Shown here piece by piece: positions 10,801-21,001 of a DNA stretch of 64,000 nt (its first letter is position 1; each line of letters starts with the position of its first letter). A model generated the notes under the pieces. That model was not told the DNA's origin. It saw only the letters and a program-made list of their open reading frames with translations, and did no database searches. The stretch is taken from assembly GCF_964275005.1 (NCBI RefSeq), contig NC_092686.1:15877696-15941695 (forward strand), given 5' to 3'. Position numbers and translations under genes: made by a program. Source of the stretch: Diadema setosum (Eukaryota > Echinodermata > Echinoidea > Diadematoida > Diadematidae).

Positions 10801-11779
10801 ATCTGTATGCGAAAATAAGAGCTTATACAATATATGAAAGGGTACCCATAATTGTAAAGATATGGTACATGAACTACTATGTAAGAGTGCACCCCTTGCA
10901 TATATCACATTGCACTTACTATGTATTTACTAAGTTTTTCCATACTGGAATATATGTACTTTGTTAGTTTTGGTTAGGAAAATCTTATGAGTAGAAGTAC
11001 TGTAAAACAAGGAATGTCCGCATGCATTATAATTTTGCAAATTTCACAACAGCCAACATTTCCAAAATTAAATTGCATGCAAAAGTTCTTGTCTACACTA
11101 TGTGCATTGAATGCCAGTGGAAATTTGCAAAAATTTCATGCTGCGTAAAAGGCCGGCTGTTCCGATTTGTGAAAATTTTACAGTATATCTTTTACCTTGT
11201 TTATGAAGTGCAGGGTCAAATGCATCACAAAATGGGCCTGTTGGGATTGATTGATTTAATCATTTTCAGTCATGATTCTGTTTTCATTCTTCTCGTAACA
11301 CAGGTCATATAATGTATTTGCGCATTCATGGAATTGGCTTTATTACTCCTTTATTTTGTTAAAAATTGACAAAATTGATTCCATTGTGGCTCATGGACTA
11401 AGATCGAAAGACGTAATGGTAATGTGTATGACAAAGGAAGTAGAATGCACCAGTAGATATAGACATGGAATGGTGGGTATTCTGCACAAGTTCACAGGTG
11501 TGGATTAAATTCATCAGATGGGTCAAAGCACTTGTGATCACTGATGTACTTGAAACTATTATCCAGTTTGAATGATTACATTTTGTATTAGCACCATTTA
11601 TTTGTAGAGAGATTGAATTGTCCGATGTGTAGAAAGGTTGCCCATTCAATCTATTTCCCTCTGTACCTTTTGCTACCTGTTCAACAGATCTAGGGTTATC
11701 AACTGGCCAGGAGCTGGTCATCGCCGATGCCACAACCCCCAACTCACTTGTCTTCAGTCTCAAACTGGTACCCAAGTGA
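847..11779 (+). CDS. UBA3: NEDD8-activating enzyme E1 catalytic subunit UBA3 (3' part, 7 exons)
   Basis: Coding exons are 847-949, 2825-2938, 5843-5933, 6456-6537, 7557-7657, 10307-10425 and 11688-11779. All have AG/GT borders and matching phases, and together encode 233 residues plus TGA. The protein aligns without visible gaps to the C-terminal half of animal UBA3 as I recall it. It carries the catalytic-cysteine motif NFPMCTIA (Cys codon 862-864), [11 protein letters not shown], the adenylation-domain stretch [27 protein letters not shown], a CLAC zinc-binding pair, and a ubiquitin-fold C terminus ending SLKLVPK. In the known family, UBA3 pairs with NAE1/APPBP1 to adenylate NEDD8 and pass it as a thioester to UBC12, activating cullin ligases. 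The 5' exons (ATP site and the first zinc cysteine pair) lie left of the window. Found by homology; very sure of identity, fairly sure of each border. Confidence 0.96.
970..1162 (+). mobile_element. TTAGGG-bearing inverted-repeat element, copy A
   Basis: The ends ACATTCGCTCC (left) and GGAGCAAATGT (right) are inverted copies of each other with small changes. The interior holds tandem TTAGGG followed by degenerate TTAGG-like units. The same layout occurs at 20565-20753 and, reversed, at 45752-45941. It has no coding capacity and is likely a non-autonomous DNA transposon. Confidence 0.8.
1512..2590 (+). mobile_element. 1.08 kb element with end hairpins (GCTCACCTGAG type), copy 1
   Basis: The left end can fold as a hairpin (GCTCACCTGAGCC with GGCTCAAGTGAGC). 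CTCAGGTGAGC at 2558-2568 mirrors the left 11 bases. The right end has the palindrome AGACCCGCGGGTCT (2572-2585) just before CTTGT. Inside are CCGTCGT repeats (1559-1617) and roughly 325-bp units containing CTTGGCAGGTAGCATCCCTA. TA dinucleotides flank it (1510-1511, 2591-2592), where the empty copy at 42 kb has one TA. It has no coding capacity. Confidence 0.85.
2226..2252 (+). repeat. Poly-G run
   Basis: A G homopolymer of about 27 bases with one C, inside the 1.08 kb element. Confidence 0.9.
2825..2938 (+). CDS. UBA3: UBA3 exon ([14 protein letters not shown])
   Basis: This exon encodes [20 protein letters not shown] and then [18 protein letters not shown]. It has a ctag acceptor and a gtcagt donor. 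It is joined in phase to 949 and 5843. Confidence 0.95.
4385..4890 (+). repeat. Compound GACA / GA / TG microsatellite block
   Basis: About 500 bp of purine-rich GACA, GATA and GAGA repeats, broken by two pure TG runs (about 4658-4686 and 4861-4890). The long open frames seen on both strands here are products of the repeat. Confidence 0.9.
5425..5600 (+). repeat. CATA/TACA microsatellite
   Basis: Degenerate tetranucleotide repeats (CATA, TACC, CATG) across 175 bp, inside the UBA3 intron about 240 bp before an exon. Confidence 0.85.
5843..5933 (+). CDS. UBA3: UBA3 exon ([18 protein letters not shown])
   Basis: This exon encodes [20 protein letters not shown] and then VTEAFKIAT, a very conserved part of the E1 adenylation fold. 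It has a ttttcag acceptor and a gtatgc donor. A microsatellite lies about 240 bp upstream in the intron. Confidence 0.96.
5934..7556 (+). other. UBA3 introns around exon 6456-6537
   Basis: Apart from the exon at 6456-6537, nothing is recognised. There is a short AT run near 6570-6586. Confidence 0.6.
6456..6537 (+). CDS. UBA3: UBA3 exon ([16 protein letters not shown])
   Basis: This exon encodes [20 protein letters not shown] and then TYEAERK, ending in phase 0 at a gtaaga donor. The acceptor is atttcag. Confidence 0.95.
7557..7657 (+). CDS. UBA3: UBA3 exon (EDCLACSQ zinc pair)
   Basis: This exon encodes [20 protein letters not shown] and then [13 protein letters not shown], with a cccccag acceptor and a gtgagt donor. 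The C-x-x-C is the second half of the structural zinc site known in UBA3. The rest starts the ubiquitin-fold domain that recruits the E2 UBC12. Confidence 0.94.
7658..10306 (+). other. UBA3 intron of 2.65 kb with CpG-rich patch
   Basis: Mostly AT-rich unique sequence. The stretch 8600-8940 is unusually GC- and CpG-rich with recurring GGATAC. A second, milder GC-rich patch is at 9900-10050, where the - strand has an open frame ending at a gtaagt. No known protein was recognised in either. Confidence 0.6.
8600..8940. other. CpG-rich patch with repeated GGATAC
   Basis: About 340 bp far richer in GC and CpG than its surroundings. GGATAC or its complement GTATCC occurs about seven times (for example near 8677, 8765, 8870, 8882, 8904, 8922). 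Both strands stay open for over 100 codons, but no family is recognised. Confidence 0.5.
10307..10425 (+). CDS. UBA3: UBA3 exon ([17 protein letters not shown])
   Basis: This exon encodes [20 protein letters not shown] and then [19 protein letters not shown], part of the C-terminal ubiquitin-fold domain. It has an atgcag acceptor and a gtaatg donor. The 2.65 kb intron before it is the second-longest of the gene in this window. Confidence 0.94.
10628..10830 (+). mobile_element. CTGTATAAGC inverted-repeat element, copy 1
   Basis: The left end CTGTATAAGCCTTTATTTTC is mirrored by GAAAATAAGAGCTTATACA at the right. The interior has GCGAAAAT-type motifs. The same family is at 39321-39545 in a TAF3 intron (shared ATGTCGCCATGCACTAG). 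It is TA-flanked on the left and non-coding. Confidence 0.8.
11000..11183 (+). mobile_element. CTGTAAAAC inverted-repeat element, copy 1
   Basis: It starts CTGTAAAAC and ends TTTTACAG, with TA on both sides (10998-10999, 11184-11185). The interior shares GTTCTTGTCTACACT and GAATGCCAGTG with the copy at 37195-37359. It is non-autonomous and sits in a UBA3 intron. Confidence 0.82.
11688..11779 (+). CDS. UBA3: UBA3 last coding exon and stop
   Basis: This exon encodes [20 protein letters not shown] and then [10 protein letters not shown], with TGA at 11777-11779. The acceptor is ttcaacag. It matches the family C terminus (GLxxGQEL.VAD.TTP). Confidence 0.94.
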
Positions 11780-12204
11780 GGCGCTGAAGAATCCCTTCCA
11801 CATATAAATAGGAGCATCGAGTTGTACTCCCAAGTAAGCACAAAATGGTGCAGTACTGCTGGATCCCACTTGGACTTATTTCCCGTAAACTGGGCTCTAG
11901 TCTACAAGTCGGACCTTGATATGTGTGTGTTTCAAATGACTGCAAATAGCATGGAAGCATGGAGCGCATGGAAGTGTAAAGTGATGGATGACACTTGCAA
12001 AATACATGGCATTATCAATTTATGTGTTTGTAACTTATCACGAATGACTTCAAGGTCCTCCATTAGGTACATCTGTGTAGCCTGTAACCCATCGAAGAGG
12101 GCAAATTTATTAATCATCTAGATTGGTACAACGTTCGTAGAATTTTTTTTTTTCCTTGGGCAGGACATAATATCTTTTTGCACACCAGCTGTTTTGGGGT
12201 TTTT

Positions 12205-13330
12205 TATGCCTCCTCCACGAAGTGGTGCCAGAAGCATTATGTTTTCGGGTTGTCCATCCGTCCGTCCGTCCGTCCGTCCGTCCTTTCGTCCGTCTGTCCG
12301 TCCTTCTGTCCGTCCGTGATGAATTTTGTGGACTGCATAACTAAAAAACCTTTTGAGGTATCCTAATGAAACTTGGCATGTATGTGTATTAGGGGGTGAA
12401 GTTGTGCCTATCAACTTTTGAGTGCACATGCTCAAGGTCAAAGGTCAAAAGGTCAAGGTCAAATGCTTAAAATTTCACTATTTCCCCCATATCTATGCAG
12501 TGCCTGAAGATGTTTTCTTGAAACTTAGTGTATACATGTATTACCCAATTAAGATTCTCAGGTGAAAGTTTGGGTCATGAGGTCAAAGGTCAAAATGTCA
12601 AGTAAAAATGTTAAATTTTCACTTTTTTCTCCGTATCTTGGAAATTGTTCAAGGTCTCTTCATGGAATATAGAATATATGCATGTACTGATGGGCAGTGG
12701 TTATCTAGGGACTTTGTGGTTCATGGGGTCAAAGGTCAAGGGCAATACTTCAAAATTTTACTATTTCCCTTATATTTATGCAATGCCAGCAGGATCATTT
12801 TTTTAAACTTGGTGTATGCATGAATAACCCCATAGAGATTCTCTGGGATTTTTTTTTTGCCAAGAAGGTCAAAGGTCAAAAGGTCAAAGATCAAGTGACT
12901 GTGCTGAACTTACTTCTTTCTCCATATCTCGGAAGTGGCTCAAGTTACAATTGTATCTTGAAACTTAGTACATATTTATGTATGTTTTGACTGACAGTGA
13001 TTCTCTTACAAATCTTAGGGTCAAAGGCCAGATGAAAATGATAACAATTTACTGTTCAATACAGAAATTGCACTTTTTCTCCATACCTTGAAAATTACTC
13101 AATGCATAAACTTATGAAATATCAAAGTCAAGTTAAAGTTCTTAAATCCCCAAATACATGCACTCCTATTCATCCAATTAAACATCTTAGGTCAAGGAAG
13201 GTGAATATTCAACACATTTGTGACAAACATGTCATTTCAATATTTTGCCAATTTTGTGAAAATGTAATCACACATTGTCCACATGTACTATAGACCTATT
13301 AGGAGAATCATGCATTATGGCGGAGGCATA
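12205..13330 (+). mobile_element. 1.1 kb element with AGGTCA direct repeats
   Basis: The ends TATGCCTCC (12205) and GGAGGCATA (13322-13330) are inverted copies. After a (CCGT)n stretch (12257-12318), the body consists of units of about 145 bp, each holding AGGTCA-like direct repeats at about 12435, 12580, 12726, 12866 and 13018. No protein is encoded. Confidence 0.8.
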
Positions 13331-13368
13331 CCAGTTGCCATAGCGACATTTCTAGTTTGTTGTTGTTT

Positions 13369-13528
13369 TAAGAACAGTTTCGCGTGTTTTTAATTCTGCG
13401 GTATCAAGACATCAACTACATGAACATATGGCAAGCAAAAATATTTGCATGCTTTTATTTTTGCACTAGTTTCCGATAGCGCGAAATGCGCGAAAATTTC
13501 AACACTGCGAAAATTTCCACTTTTACAG
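13369..13528 (-). mobile_element. Truncated CTGTAAAAGTGG element
   Basis: It ends with CCACTTTTACAG (13517-13528) and matches, in reverse orientation, the element at 27373-27590 (GCGAAAATTTC, CATATGGCAAGCAAAAATAT). The other end lacks the matching terminus, so it is truncated. Confidence 0.72.
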
Positions 13529-13862
13529 TATGAATCTATGTTTACATTGAGGGTACTACCTGTCTCTTCCTGGAAGAGTCACCTCTAAAAGGAGAGACTT
13601 GTACCAGGTGTGTGGTAGCTAGCAGACACACACTATTACAACGATGTGATAAATTGTATTGAGTTGTGGACCAAAGAACAAGGAAGCAAATGTTGGGGGT
13701 GAGCTATTGTGCTATTCATAGAAACAGAATATGCATCTGTGCCAGTAATTTCCTGGCAGTTTAGAAAAGTTGAGAAACAGAGATGGCATGAAGAGCTATG
13801 CAGAATCTGAATTAACAATGTAATAAATGAGAGAATGTAGTGTAATGTCTCTTTACTCTTAA

Positions 13863-14219
13863 AGGGGAAGGCTAGTAACTGATCAGTGGGAATCAGTGGA
13901 AATGCTGGGAGATGATTGTTTCAATCCTTATGGGATTCATTCAAGAGTTCATTGCATATCTATTGTTGTGTGAAAATGATTTGCTTCAGAATGGTCTCAT
14001 ATTCAAGTAATGTGCAGTTTAATGCTTCCAGGTTAGCGTCCCTGGTCAGTGACGGAGCATTAATCTGCACATTACTTGAATATGAGACCGTTCTGAAGCA
14101 AATCATTTTCACACAACAATAGATATACAATGAACTCTTGAATGAATCCCATAAGGATTGGAACAATCATCTCCCAGCATTTCCACAGATTCCCACTGAT
14201 CAGTTTCTAGCCTTCCCCT
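13863..14219. mobile_element. 357-bp fold-back element with TTAA duplications
   Basis: Two arms of about 160 bp are nearly perfect inverted copies around a short loop near 14035-14050. The ends are AGGGGAAGGCTAG and CTAGCCTTCCCCT, flanked by TTAA at 13859-13862 and 14220-14223. TTAA sites are used by piggyBac and Kolobok transposases. The matching open frames on both strands are mirror images. Confidence 0.92.
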
Positions 14220-14523
14220 TTAACCTATTGGCAGCCAGAGGTTTCTTGCAATATCAACCTCTCCAGTCACTTTAAACAGAAGCAGATTTCAAATTTCTTG
14301 CATTGGTTTAAATAGATTGATTATTTGTTTGTTTGTTTTTTGCTCTTTTTGTTCTTTTGTTACGTTAATATTAACTTCCACAGTCGGGTGATATAAATAT
14401 GAACAGGGATGGTATAAACCAGGTATTAAAAGAACAACACATATTTCCATAGGTGTGCACTCCATCCCAGTGCCCATACACACGCATACAGAAAGGGCGA
14501 CTGCGGGCAGTTCAGTGAGTTTC

Positions 14524-14614
14524 AACCCGTTGAGGACGGTTTGATTTTGTTACAACACACATTTCCCATAGGCGCTAGCCAAAGTCGGGATTCTGGACTC
14601 GTCCTCAACGGGTT
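14524..14614. mobile_element. 91-bp inverted-repeat element (AACCCGTTGAGGACG)
   Basis: The left end AACCCGTTGAGGACG and right end CGTCCTCAACGGGTT are perfect inverted copies. The right side is followed by AA to make TTAA; the left TTAA is mutated. It is a miniature non-autonomous element. Confidence 0.85.
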
Positions 14615-15647
14615 AAGAGGCAGGTGTATTTTAAGGGCTGAAGGGTTAATATAGCCAGACATGTCCAGTGTAACTGCTTGTGCTCTTGGTAAAGAAAGAA
14701 TGCCATGATTTTAGTAACAATTTAAAACTTGAGTCTGCTTCAAAAAGTTTGATAAAGATCAAGAAAGGAGCTGAAAACTTACTAATTTAGGTGTAAACTC
14801 GCAACTAATACAGATATGTGTAACATATTCAGTGCAATGGCCATCAGTGTATAACAAGCATTAATATGAAATGTTAATCACCCAATATCAGTCCGCATCA
14901 GTTACAATGTATACTACATCTCCTTCTCTTGAGCCATGCTGTCGTATTTCACTAATGTGAGGTACCATGCAGTGCTTAATGAGCCAGAATCTATGTATCA
15001 ACTTTGTAAGCACTCAATACCTATCACTTTTCATCACCCCTTGCCACAATAATTTTGGTGTCTCGTTTTCATCTAAAACATCTGTTTTATTTCTGAAGTG
15101 CCCTCTTACTCCAAACCATATCTTTCATTGCATATGGTATGGGGATGACTTAGATGCCATGTGCAAAAATTCTCTAGGAGTAAGGGACCATCAACACACA
15201 AATACTTGAATGGCATAGGGTGGTAGAGACTTAACTTTTTTTTGTTGGTGCCTTCAGTTATTTGTTATGCAAAAACGTTGATACAGTTGTATATGTAGAT
15301 TCAGTTTTGAATGATGTACATGCAGCAGCTTACAGTGGGTAATGTGCACGAAAGAGAAAGGAGATACCTACAAGAATAATGTGTTGAATTCGGCAATAGT
15401 GCATTGGATCATTATGCCAAACGCCATACTGTCTCATATGCTGGTCACAAGACCATTTGAAAAACAACTGTCATGTGACTATATTAATCATGATAATCAA
15501 TAAATCACAAGAAATTATTGAAATGAAAGATTGTGAATAGCGAGTATGTTTCCTTCTGGAATTGTATTTGTTTAATTCAAACTCTTACAAAGTGATTTTA
15601 TGTGTCTCTTTTGAGCAAGTGCAGTACGCAGCATATAGCCATTTTGC

Positions 15648-15665
15648 CCCCCCCCCCCCCCCCCC
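15648..15665 (+). repeat. Poly-C run
   Basis: A run of 18 C residues in the intergenic region. Confidence 0.9.
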
Positions 15666-17241
15666 GAATATTGTCCAACAGTGAAATGTGCAGGACTGTG
15701 AGGTAAAGAGGTACACACGTATCTTGTCCGTTTCTCATTTGCAAATGTATTCCTTAATTGTCCGGCGAGAACCGTCCCAGACAAATATGTCCTTTGGTGG
15801 TAGGGTTGTTGAAGGCTGGATGTGCATTTTGCTAAAAACTTGTACGTTGCCTTGTACTTGTCACTTCGCATCCGTTTGTATCCTTGAGACTTGAATCGAG
15901 GCTAGAACATGACATGCCTTGCTACGGGTAAACCGAACAGCTGCTCCCTACTTTATTCATGAGAGCATCAACCAGGAACAGAGACAGCTTTTACCACTGG
16001 ATAATTCTCTTTCGCAAAGTTTTATCCGTCGGACATCCATCATTTAACACTGTCTAGCAAAAAAGTGTCTGCTGCCTTAGAGTGTATTTGAGTATGTCTG
16101 TAAGTCTGGATGTCTGTATCTGTTATTGAGTGTTTGTATGCCTTTTTATGGTAACTCAAATTCAACTCAAGAGGCTGAAAGCACAAATGGAGATGATGAT
16201 AGATATGCCTCCCAGAGTTTATTATCACATCCATGTCCAATGAATCAAGCTGCACACAGGTAAATTAATCACTCCAGTACATGATAGCTACTTTCTGGTT
16301 TCAACTTGTGAAATGAACTTCTTGCCTCAGACAATGAGAGCTCTCAATATGCATCATATTTCTTTGTGCAGTGGTAACAGTGAGGTCCAGTGCCTCACAC
16401 AAGAACTGTTCATTGGGTCTACAATATACGCTGTCTTTTCTTCCAGATTCAAGTCCAAATATAGGTCCAATCCTGGGAAAGCCCAGAGTCACTGTACAGT
16501 ATAATATTGTGGTGGTTGAAGATCAGAGCTCGTCAAACTTTACTGAATGAGCAGCATGATGGTGTCCAAATGCATTATTAAAACACACTCACACATAAAC
16601 ACACGCTATGCATGCAGAAGTTGCGAGTATTATGCAGTTACCAGTAAGAGATTAATGAACAAATGCAACTGTGCTATTCACTATCTATTAAATGGTCTCT
16701 TTAATGATTTTTTTTTCTTTCCAACACTACAAATCCGTCCTTGGAAATAAGAGTACATGTATTTTTAATTCTGTCATTAACAGAGTTTCTCTTTTTTGAA
16801 GCAATTAGCATTTATATTTGACCCCAATTGTTACACAGCTTTATTTTATCAACATTATATCAGAAGATTCAGGTGGCATGCAGCTAAGTTTCTTCGATAC
16901 TGGAAACACTATTAATCAGCACCTCACTGGCACGTAAAAGAGTTTGTGCTGAGAATGACATACGCCCTGATAGATGATGTATGTGCCAGGTATGGTACAT
17001 TGCAATGCAACTATGATGGCTCCACTGTATTAAAATCACCTGCACTTCCAAACATTTGCCAAGCATTTACTCCCCTTCAATATATCACGGTATCACTGAT
17101 ATACAATAAATGCACCATGTCACAACCTCCCATTGAGTTTTTTCCACAAATGGACCATTAGTTCTGTCATTGTACAAGATTTGTACAAAAGGCTCTCAAA
17201 ACCAGAAATTTGCTAATATAGGTATACATCAATTTCTTTAA

Positions 17242-17621
17242 AGGGATGGTACAGTATTGGTGGAGATGAGAATTGGGCTTTTAACTTTTTGCGAGATACC
17301 AAGAAAACACTTATGATATAGTACAGAGCATATCATTTTAAGAGCAATTCAAAGTTTATTTGATGAAAATCAGGTTTGGAATGACTGAAACATCCAAAAA
17401 CAGAGTAAAACAGCGATTGTAATAAAGTGTGGGTCCCACACTTTATTAGAATCGGTCTTTCTTGGATATCTCAGCCATTTCAAAACCAATTTTCATCAAA
17501 TAAACATTGAATTCCTCATAGAATTACATGCTCTTTCATATTTCATAAGAGGTTTCTCATTATCTCACAAAAAAATGTTAGAAACCTGAAATTAGGTCTC
17601 AACCAAAAGCAAACAATCCCT
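17242..17621. mobile_element. 380-bp fold-back element with TTAA duplications
   Basis: The ends are AGGGAT...ATCCCT with TTAA on both sides (17238-17241, 17622-17625). The arms are imperfect inverted copies around a GTGTGGGTCCCACAC centre (near 17430). A related, more decayed copy is at 55418-55764. Confidence 0.88.
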
Positions 17622-19355
17622 TTAAATCCAATACACTGGTGACATAGACAAACGCTTCATTCAAACCCACTTAGCTACCTAAAGTATAAATATGAGTGTC
17701 ATCTCTTACATAGGATGGCACGAGATCTGCTGATTTGTCAAATCTGTGGTTATTACTACAGCCACTTGGTAGTATCATGGTGACTCCAATAGCAAAGTTT
17801 AGACGAATGCTGTATTTCATAATTTTGATGATACAATTTCTACATAAAACTGTGTCTGCATCCTTCATAAAATACAAATATAAAATGATCACTGTGTTAG
17901 TCCCTTTTCCCACATTCATGTGGAAAAAAAGGCCAAAGAAATTTTACACAAATTAAAATTTAAATGAGAGAGCATTTTAATGAAAATCATCCTTGTTAGA
18001 AAACTTTCCTTCAATACTTCATGGAATTTCAAGTTAAATGGCATGTACATACTACATGTACGAACAATTTTCAATGTCTTAAAATAACTTTTAAATAAAC
18101 TGTTATTTGATATCATTTGATATATTGCACATCATCTGTGCTCCATTTCCTACTTCAAATATACTAGAGGCACTTCCTAAACAACTTATTCCATTAAATT
18201 GAGGAGTGTTATTGAAAATTGAAAACAAAATATATTTGATTTTCACAGGAAATGGCTAAGACAAAAAATGTACTTATAATGGGAGAAATAGGAGACTGCA
18301 GCCATTTCCATACTGAGTAACCACGGACTAAAAATGGCTCTTCCTAAAAGTCTCTCCATACAATATGAATTCAGAAAGTGCCATCTTGGTCAGGAAATAC
18401 ATGTACAGCATTCAGCCCATGACGGCCACCACCTTTTTATTGGGACTTTGATAAACAGCAACACACCTTTAATGGAGACCAAATTGTATCACAGCGCCAT
18501 GCTCAAGGCATGAGCAATGATATCTTTTACTGCTTCAATGGGGCAAAACATCAGTCATACAAGATCCTGTGCATTTTCATTACACTATTTGTGCAAAATA
18601 GAAACCTTGTATGCATCCATCTTACTTACGGAAGAAAATTCTGTAAATGTGCAACAACTTCTGCCAGTCATGGATGACATATTGGACAATACCTACATGT
18701 ATATATTTGTGGCTGGACAATGCATCACATAGCCTAGCAGCACCATGAGCCCAGCCTAATCCCAACGTCAGCCAAGCACATACATTTGTAGCATGCAACA
18801 TTTTGACATCTATCATATGGACAGCTGCCTGATTGGGACACAGGTCTTACTCCCGAGTCGTCTTAATTCAGCAGTGTCGACTGTATACTCAGAAACTACA
18901 ACCCTGATCATTGAACATGGCGGTAAAGGGGGCAGAAATGCAAATACATGTATTCTTATTTGTGTTTACACCAGAACTTCTGGAAGTCATTAGACAGTGA
19001 CAGAAATAGTGTTGCAGATGCATAATCCACCATGTGTCTTAGATAGCTACTCAACAAGCAATATCACAACAGGCAGGACTCCTTCAATTGGCTGTGAGAA
19101 TCATATTCATAGTTTCCTTTTTAAGAATGGACAACAGGATTCAGTAATCACATATACCATACACTGCTATGCTCCAGTTGACATTGTGAACTTTCTCAGA
19201 GGTCTGGATACTGATAGTACTATACTGCCTTTTCAAAGGTTCAGTGAAAGGTACATTAAAGTTCATTCCTCATAAGAAAAAAAAATGGTAAAATTACAGT
19301 ATCTCCTAGTCTCCACGTAAACCTTGCTCTCAGTAAAGAGCATTGTGTAACTGTA

Positions 19356-19427
19356 ACATCATCATTTATGATAGTAACCATCACAGACACTTGAATCTAT
19401 GGTAGTTACTATCATGGATTATGATGT
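19356..19427. repeat. 72-bp imperfect inverted repeat
   Basis: ATGATAGTAACCAT on the left is mirrored by ATGGTAGTTACTATCAT on the right, with CATCAT/ATGATG at the outer edges. It is short and non-coding, and may be the remnant of an inverted-repeat element. Confidence 0.55.
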
Positions 19428-20564
19428 CATATCATGTCTATCACACGGGGCACCTTGGACAATCCCTTCTTAGGAATCTGTCAGTGAGGGATAAAGCCAG
19501 TCTTGAATCACAGACCATTGTACTTCCACTGGAACTCCCATTGTACAAAATTGCCACTCTGAGCTGACCAATCAGAGTCTCTGTTGGTGCTCAATCACTG
19601 TTTGGATCAGGCTCACCTGTCCAAATGAGGGCGTTACTCCAACTTTTGTCTGGAGACTAAAACCGACACCAGACCTACCTACCAATCTAGCCTCTAATCA
19701 GGACAAAATTGCCATGCAAAATACTTACTAGGTGCTATAAAATCACATACAACATTCAAAGGAGTCCCAGGCAGCCCATGATTAATAAGAAAAAGTGAAT
19801 AATTACAGGCCAAAGAAGCCTTGATTAAAGGCTAACACCAAGAAAGCATTTGTGGTGGTGTGAATTCAGCCCAGTGATCTAGGCTTGACTCGAGCGTGAG
19901 TTCTGGTGGTACCATAGTCAACTTAAATATTCTCAGGACATACAATTCCATTGGGATCTCAATTCTTCATCTAATGATTATACAATATACTGTATATCAC
20001 AAAATCTATAATTGCTATACAAGCATTAATACACCTCCTGGTGTATTACTGTAATGAAAATAAAAGACATACATTTAAAATGCAGTGTGTCCACTGTAAT
20101 CATATCACATAAGAATAGTACGATTTCAAATTGTCAAAAATATGCAAGAAATGATCACCCTGATTACTCTTAAAAATATATGGTCTTGAACATCTTGCCG
20201 TAAGTATAGAACGGCTGCACACCTTTCAATGCCTCAACAATGGCTGGGGTGTGTGTTGTACCTAGAGGTCACCAACCTTTGCAACACAGCCGACAGAATC
20301 TGTGTGGCCTAGCAATGATCGTTAGCCTTAGATCAAGTCAAATGTATTACAAGCTTGCTCCAATGCTCGAGACGGAGGTTAAACAGAGCCAAGACTTTAC
20401 CCAATCAAAAATGACAATAATATACTGGGTATAGTGTCATAGAGGTAGTACACATCATTTGCCCTTGCCATCATTTTTCCTTGCTTGAAGCAAATGCAAT
20501 TGATTTCAATACCTAATGCCCAACACAAAATTTGACAGAAATTAGGAAGGCTGGAAAATATGGG

Positions 20565-20753
20565 CTACTCTCTGTCCTGCGACAATTGCTCCGGTCTTAT
20601 CTTCCCCAAGGACTTAGGGTTAAGGTTGTGCTAGGGTTTTAGGTTTAGTTTGATGTGAGGATTAGGATTAGGGTTAGGGTCATATTTGTGGGTAAAATTT
20701 ATGTTTGGCTTAGCACATATTTCATGGGAGCAATTGTCGCAGGAGCAAATATC
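20565..20753 (+). mobile_element. TTAGGG-bearing inverted-repeat element, copy B
   Basis: The right end GCAATTGTCGCAGGAGCAAA mirrors CCTGCGACAATTGCTCC at the left. The interior has TTAGGG-like units and shares GGGTTTTAGGTTTAGTTT with copies A and C. It lies about 180 bp downstream of the TSR2 stop. Confidence 0.8.
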
Positions 20754-20936
20754 ATGGAACCCTCTAGAAGACATATTAGCCACACTCATGCACAGCTTAA
20801 GATGAGAGGGGGAAATATATATATGGAGAGGCTTTTATATGGTAGAACAAAGCCCCTCCATAAGGCATAGCTGACATAAAATTTGATGACTGTACATAAA
20901 CACTTTTTACAATGTATTGTTCACAGTCCCAAAGCG

Positions 20937-21001
20937 TCATTTTCTTTTATTTTTCCCAACCACTGTCCATCCATCATCGTCTTCATCAGGGTTTTGCTTA
21001 C
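20937..21001 (-). CDS. TSR2: TSR2 last exon (DDDGWTVVGKNKRK)
   Basis: This exon encodes KQNPDEDDDGWTVVGKNKRK and TGA (20937-20939). The DGWT(I/V)V ending followed by basic residues is diagnostic of TSR2. The acceptor is ttgacag. Confidence 0.94.

Larger units (their letters stand above)
11780..20936. other. Convergent intergenic region UBA3 / TSR2
   Basis: 9.2 kb between the two stop codons. It contains the AGGTCA element (12205-13330), inverted-repeat elements listed separately, a C run at 15648-15665, and otherwise AT-rich sequence with no recognised gene (14.7-17.2 kb and 17.7-20.5 kb). It must hold both 3' UTRs; their ends could not be fixed. Confidence 0.7.

Noticed and set aside
13916..14166. 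Two nearly identical 68-residue open frames on opposite strands
   Set aside because: They are mirror products of the fold-back arms at 13863-14219, not genes.
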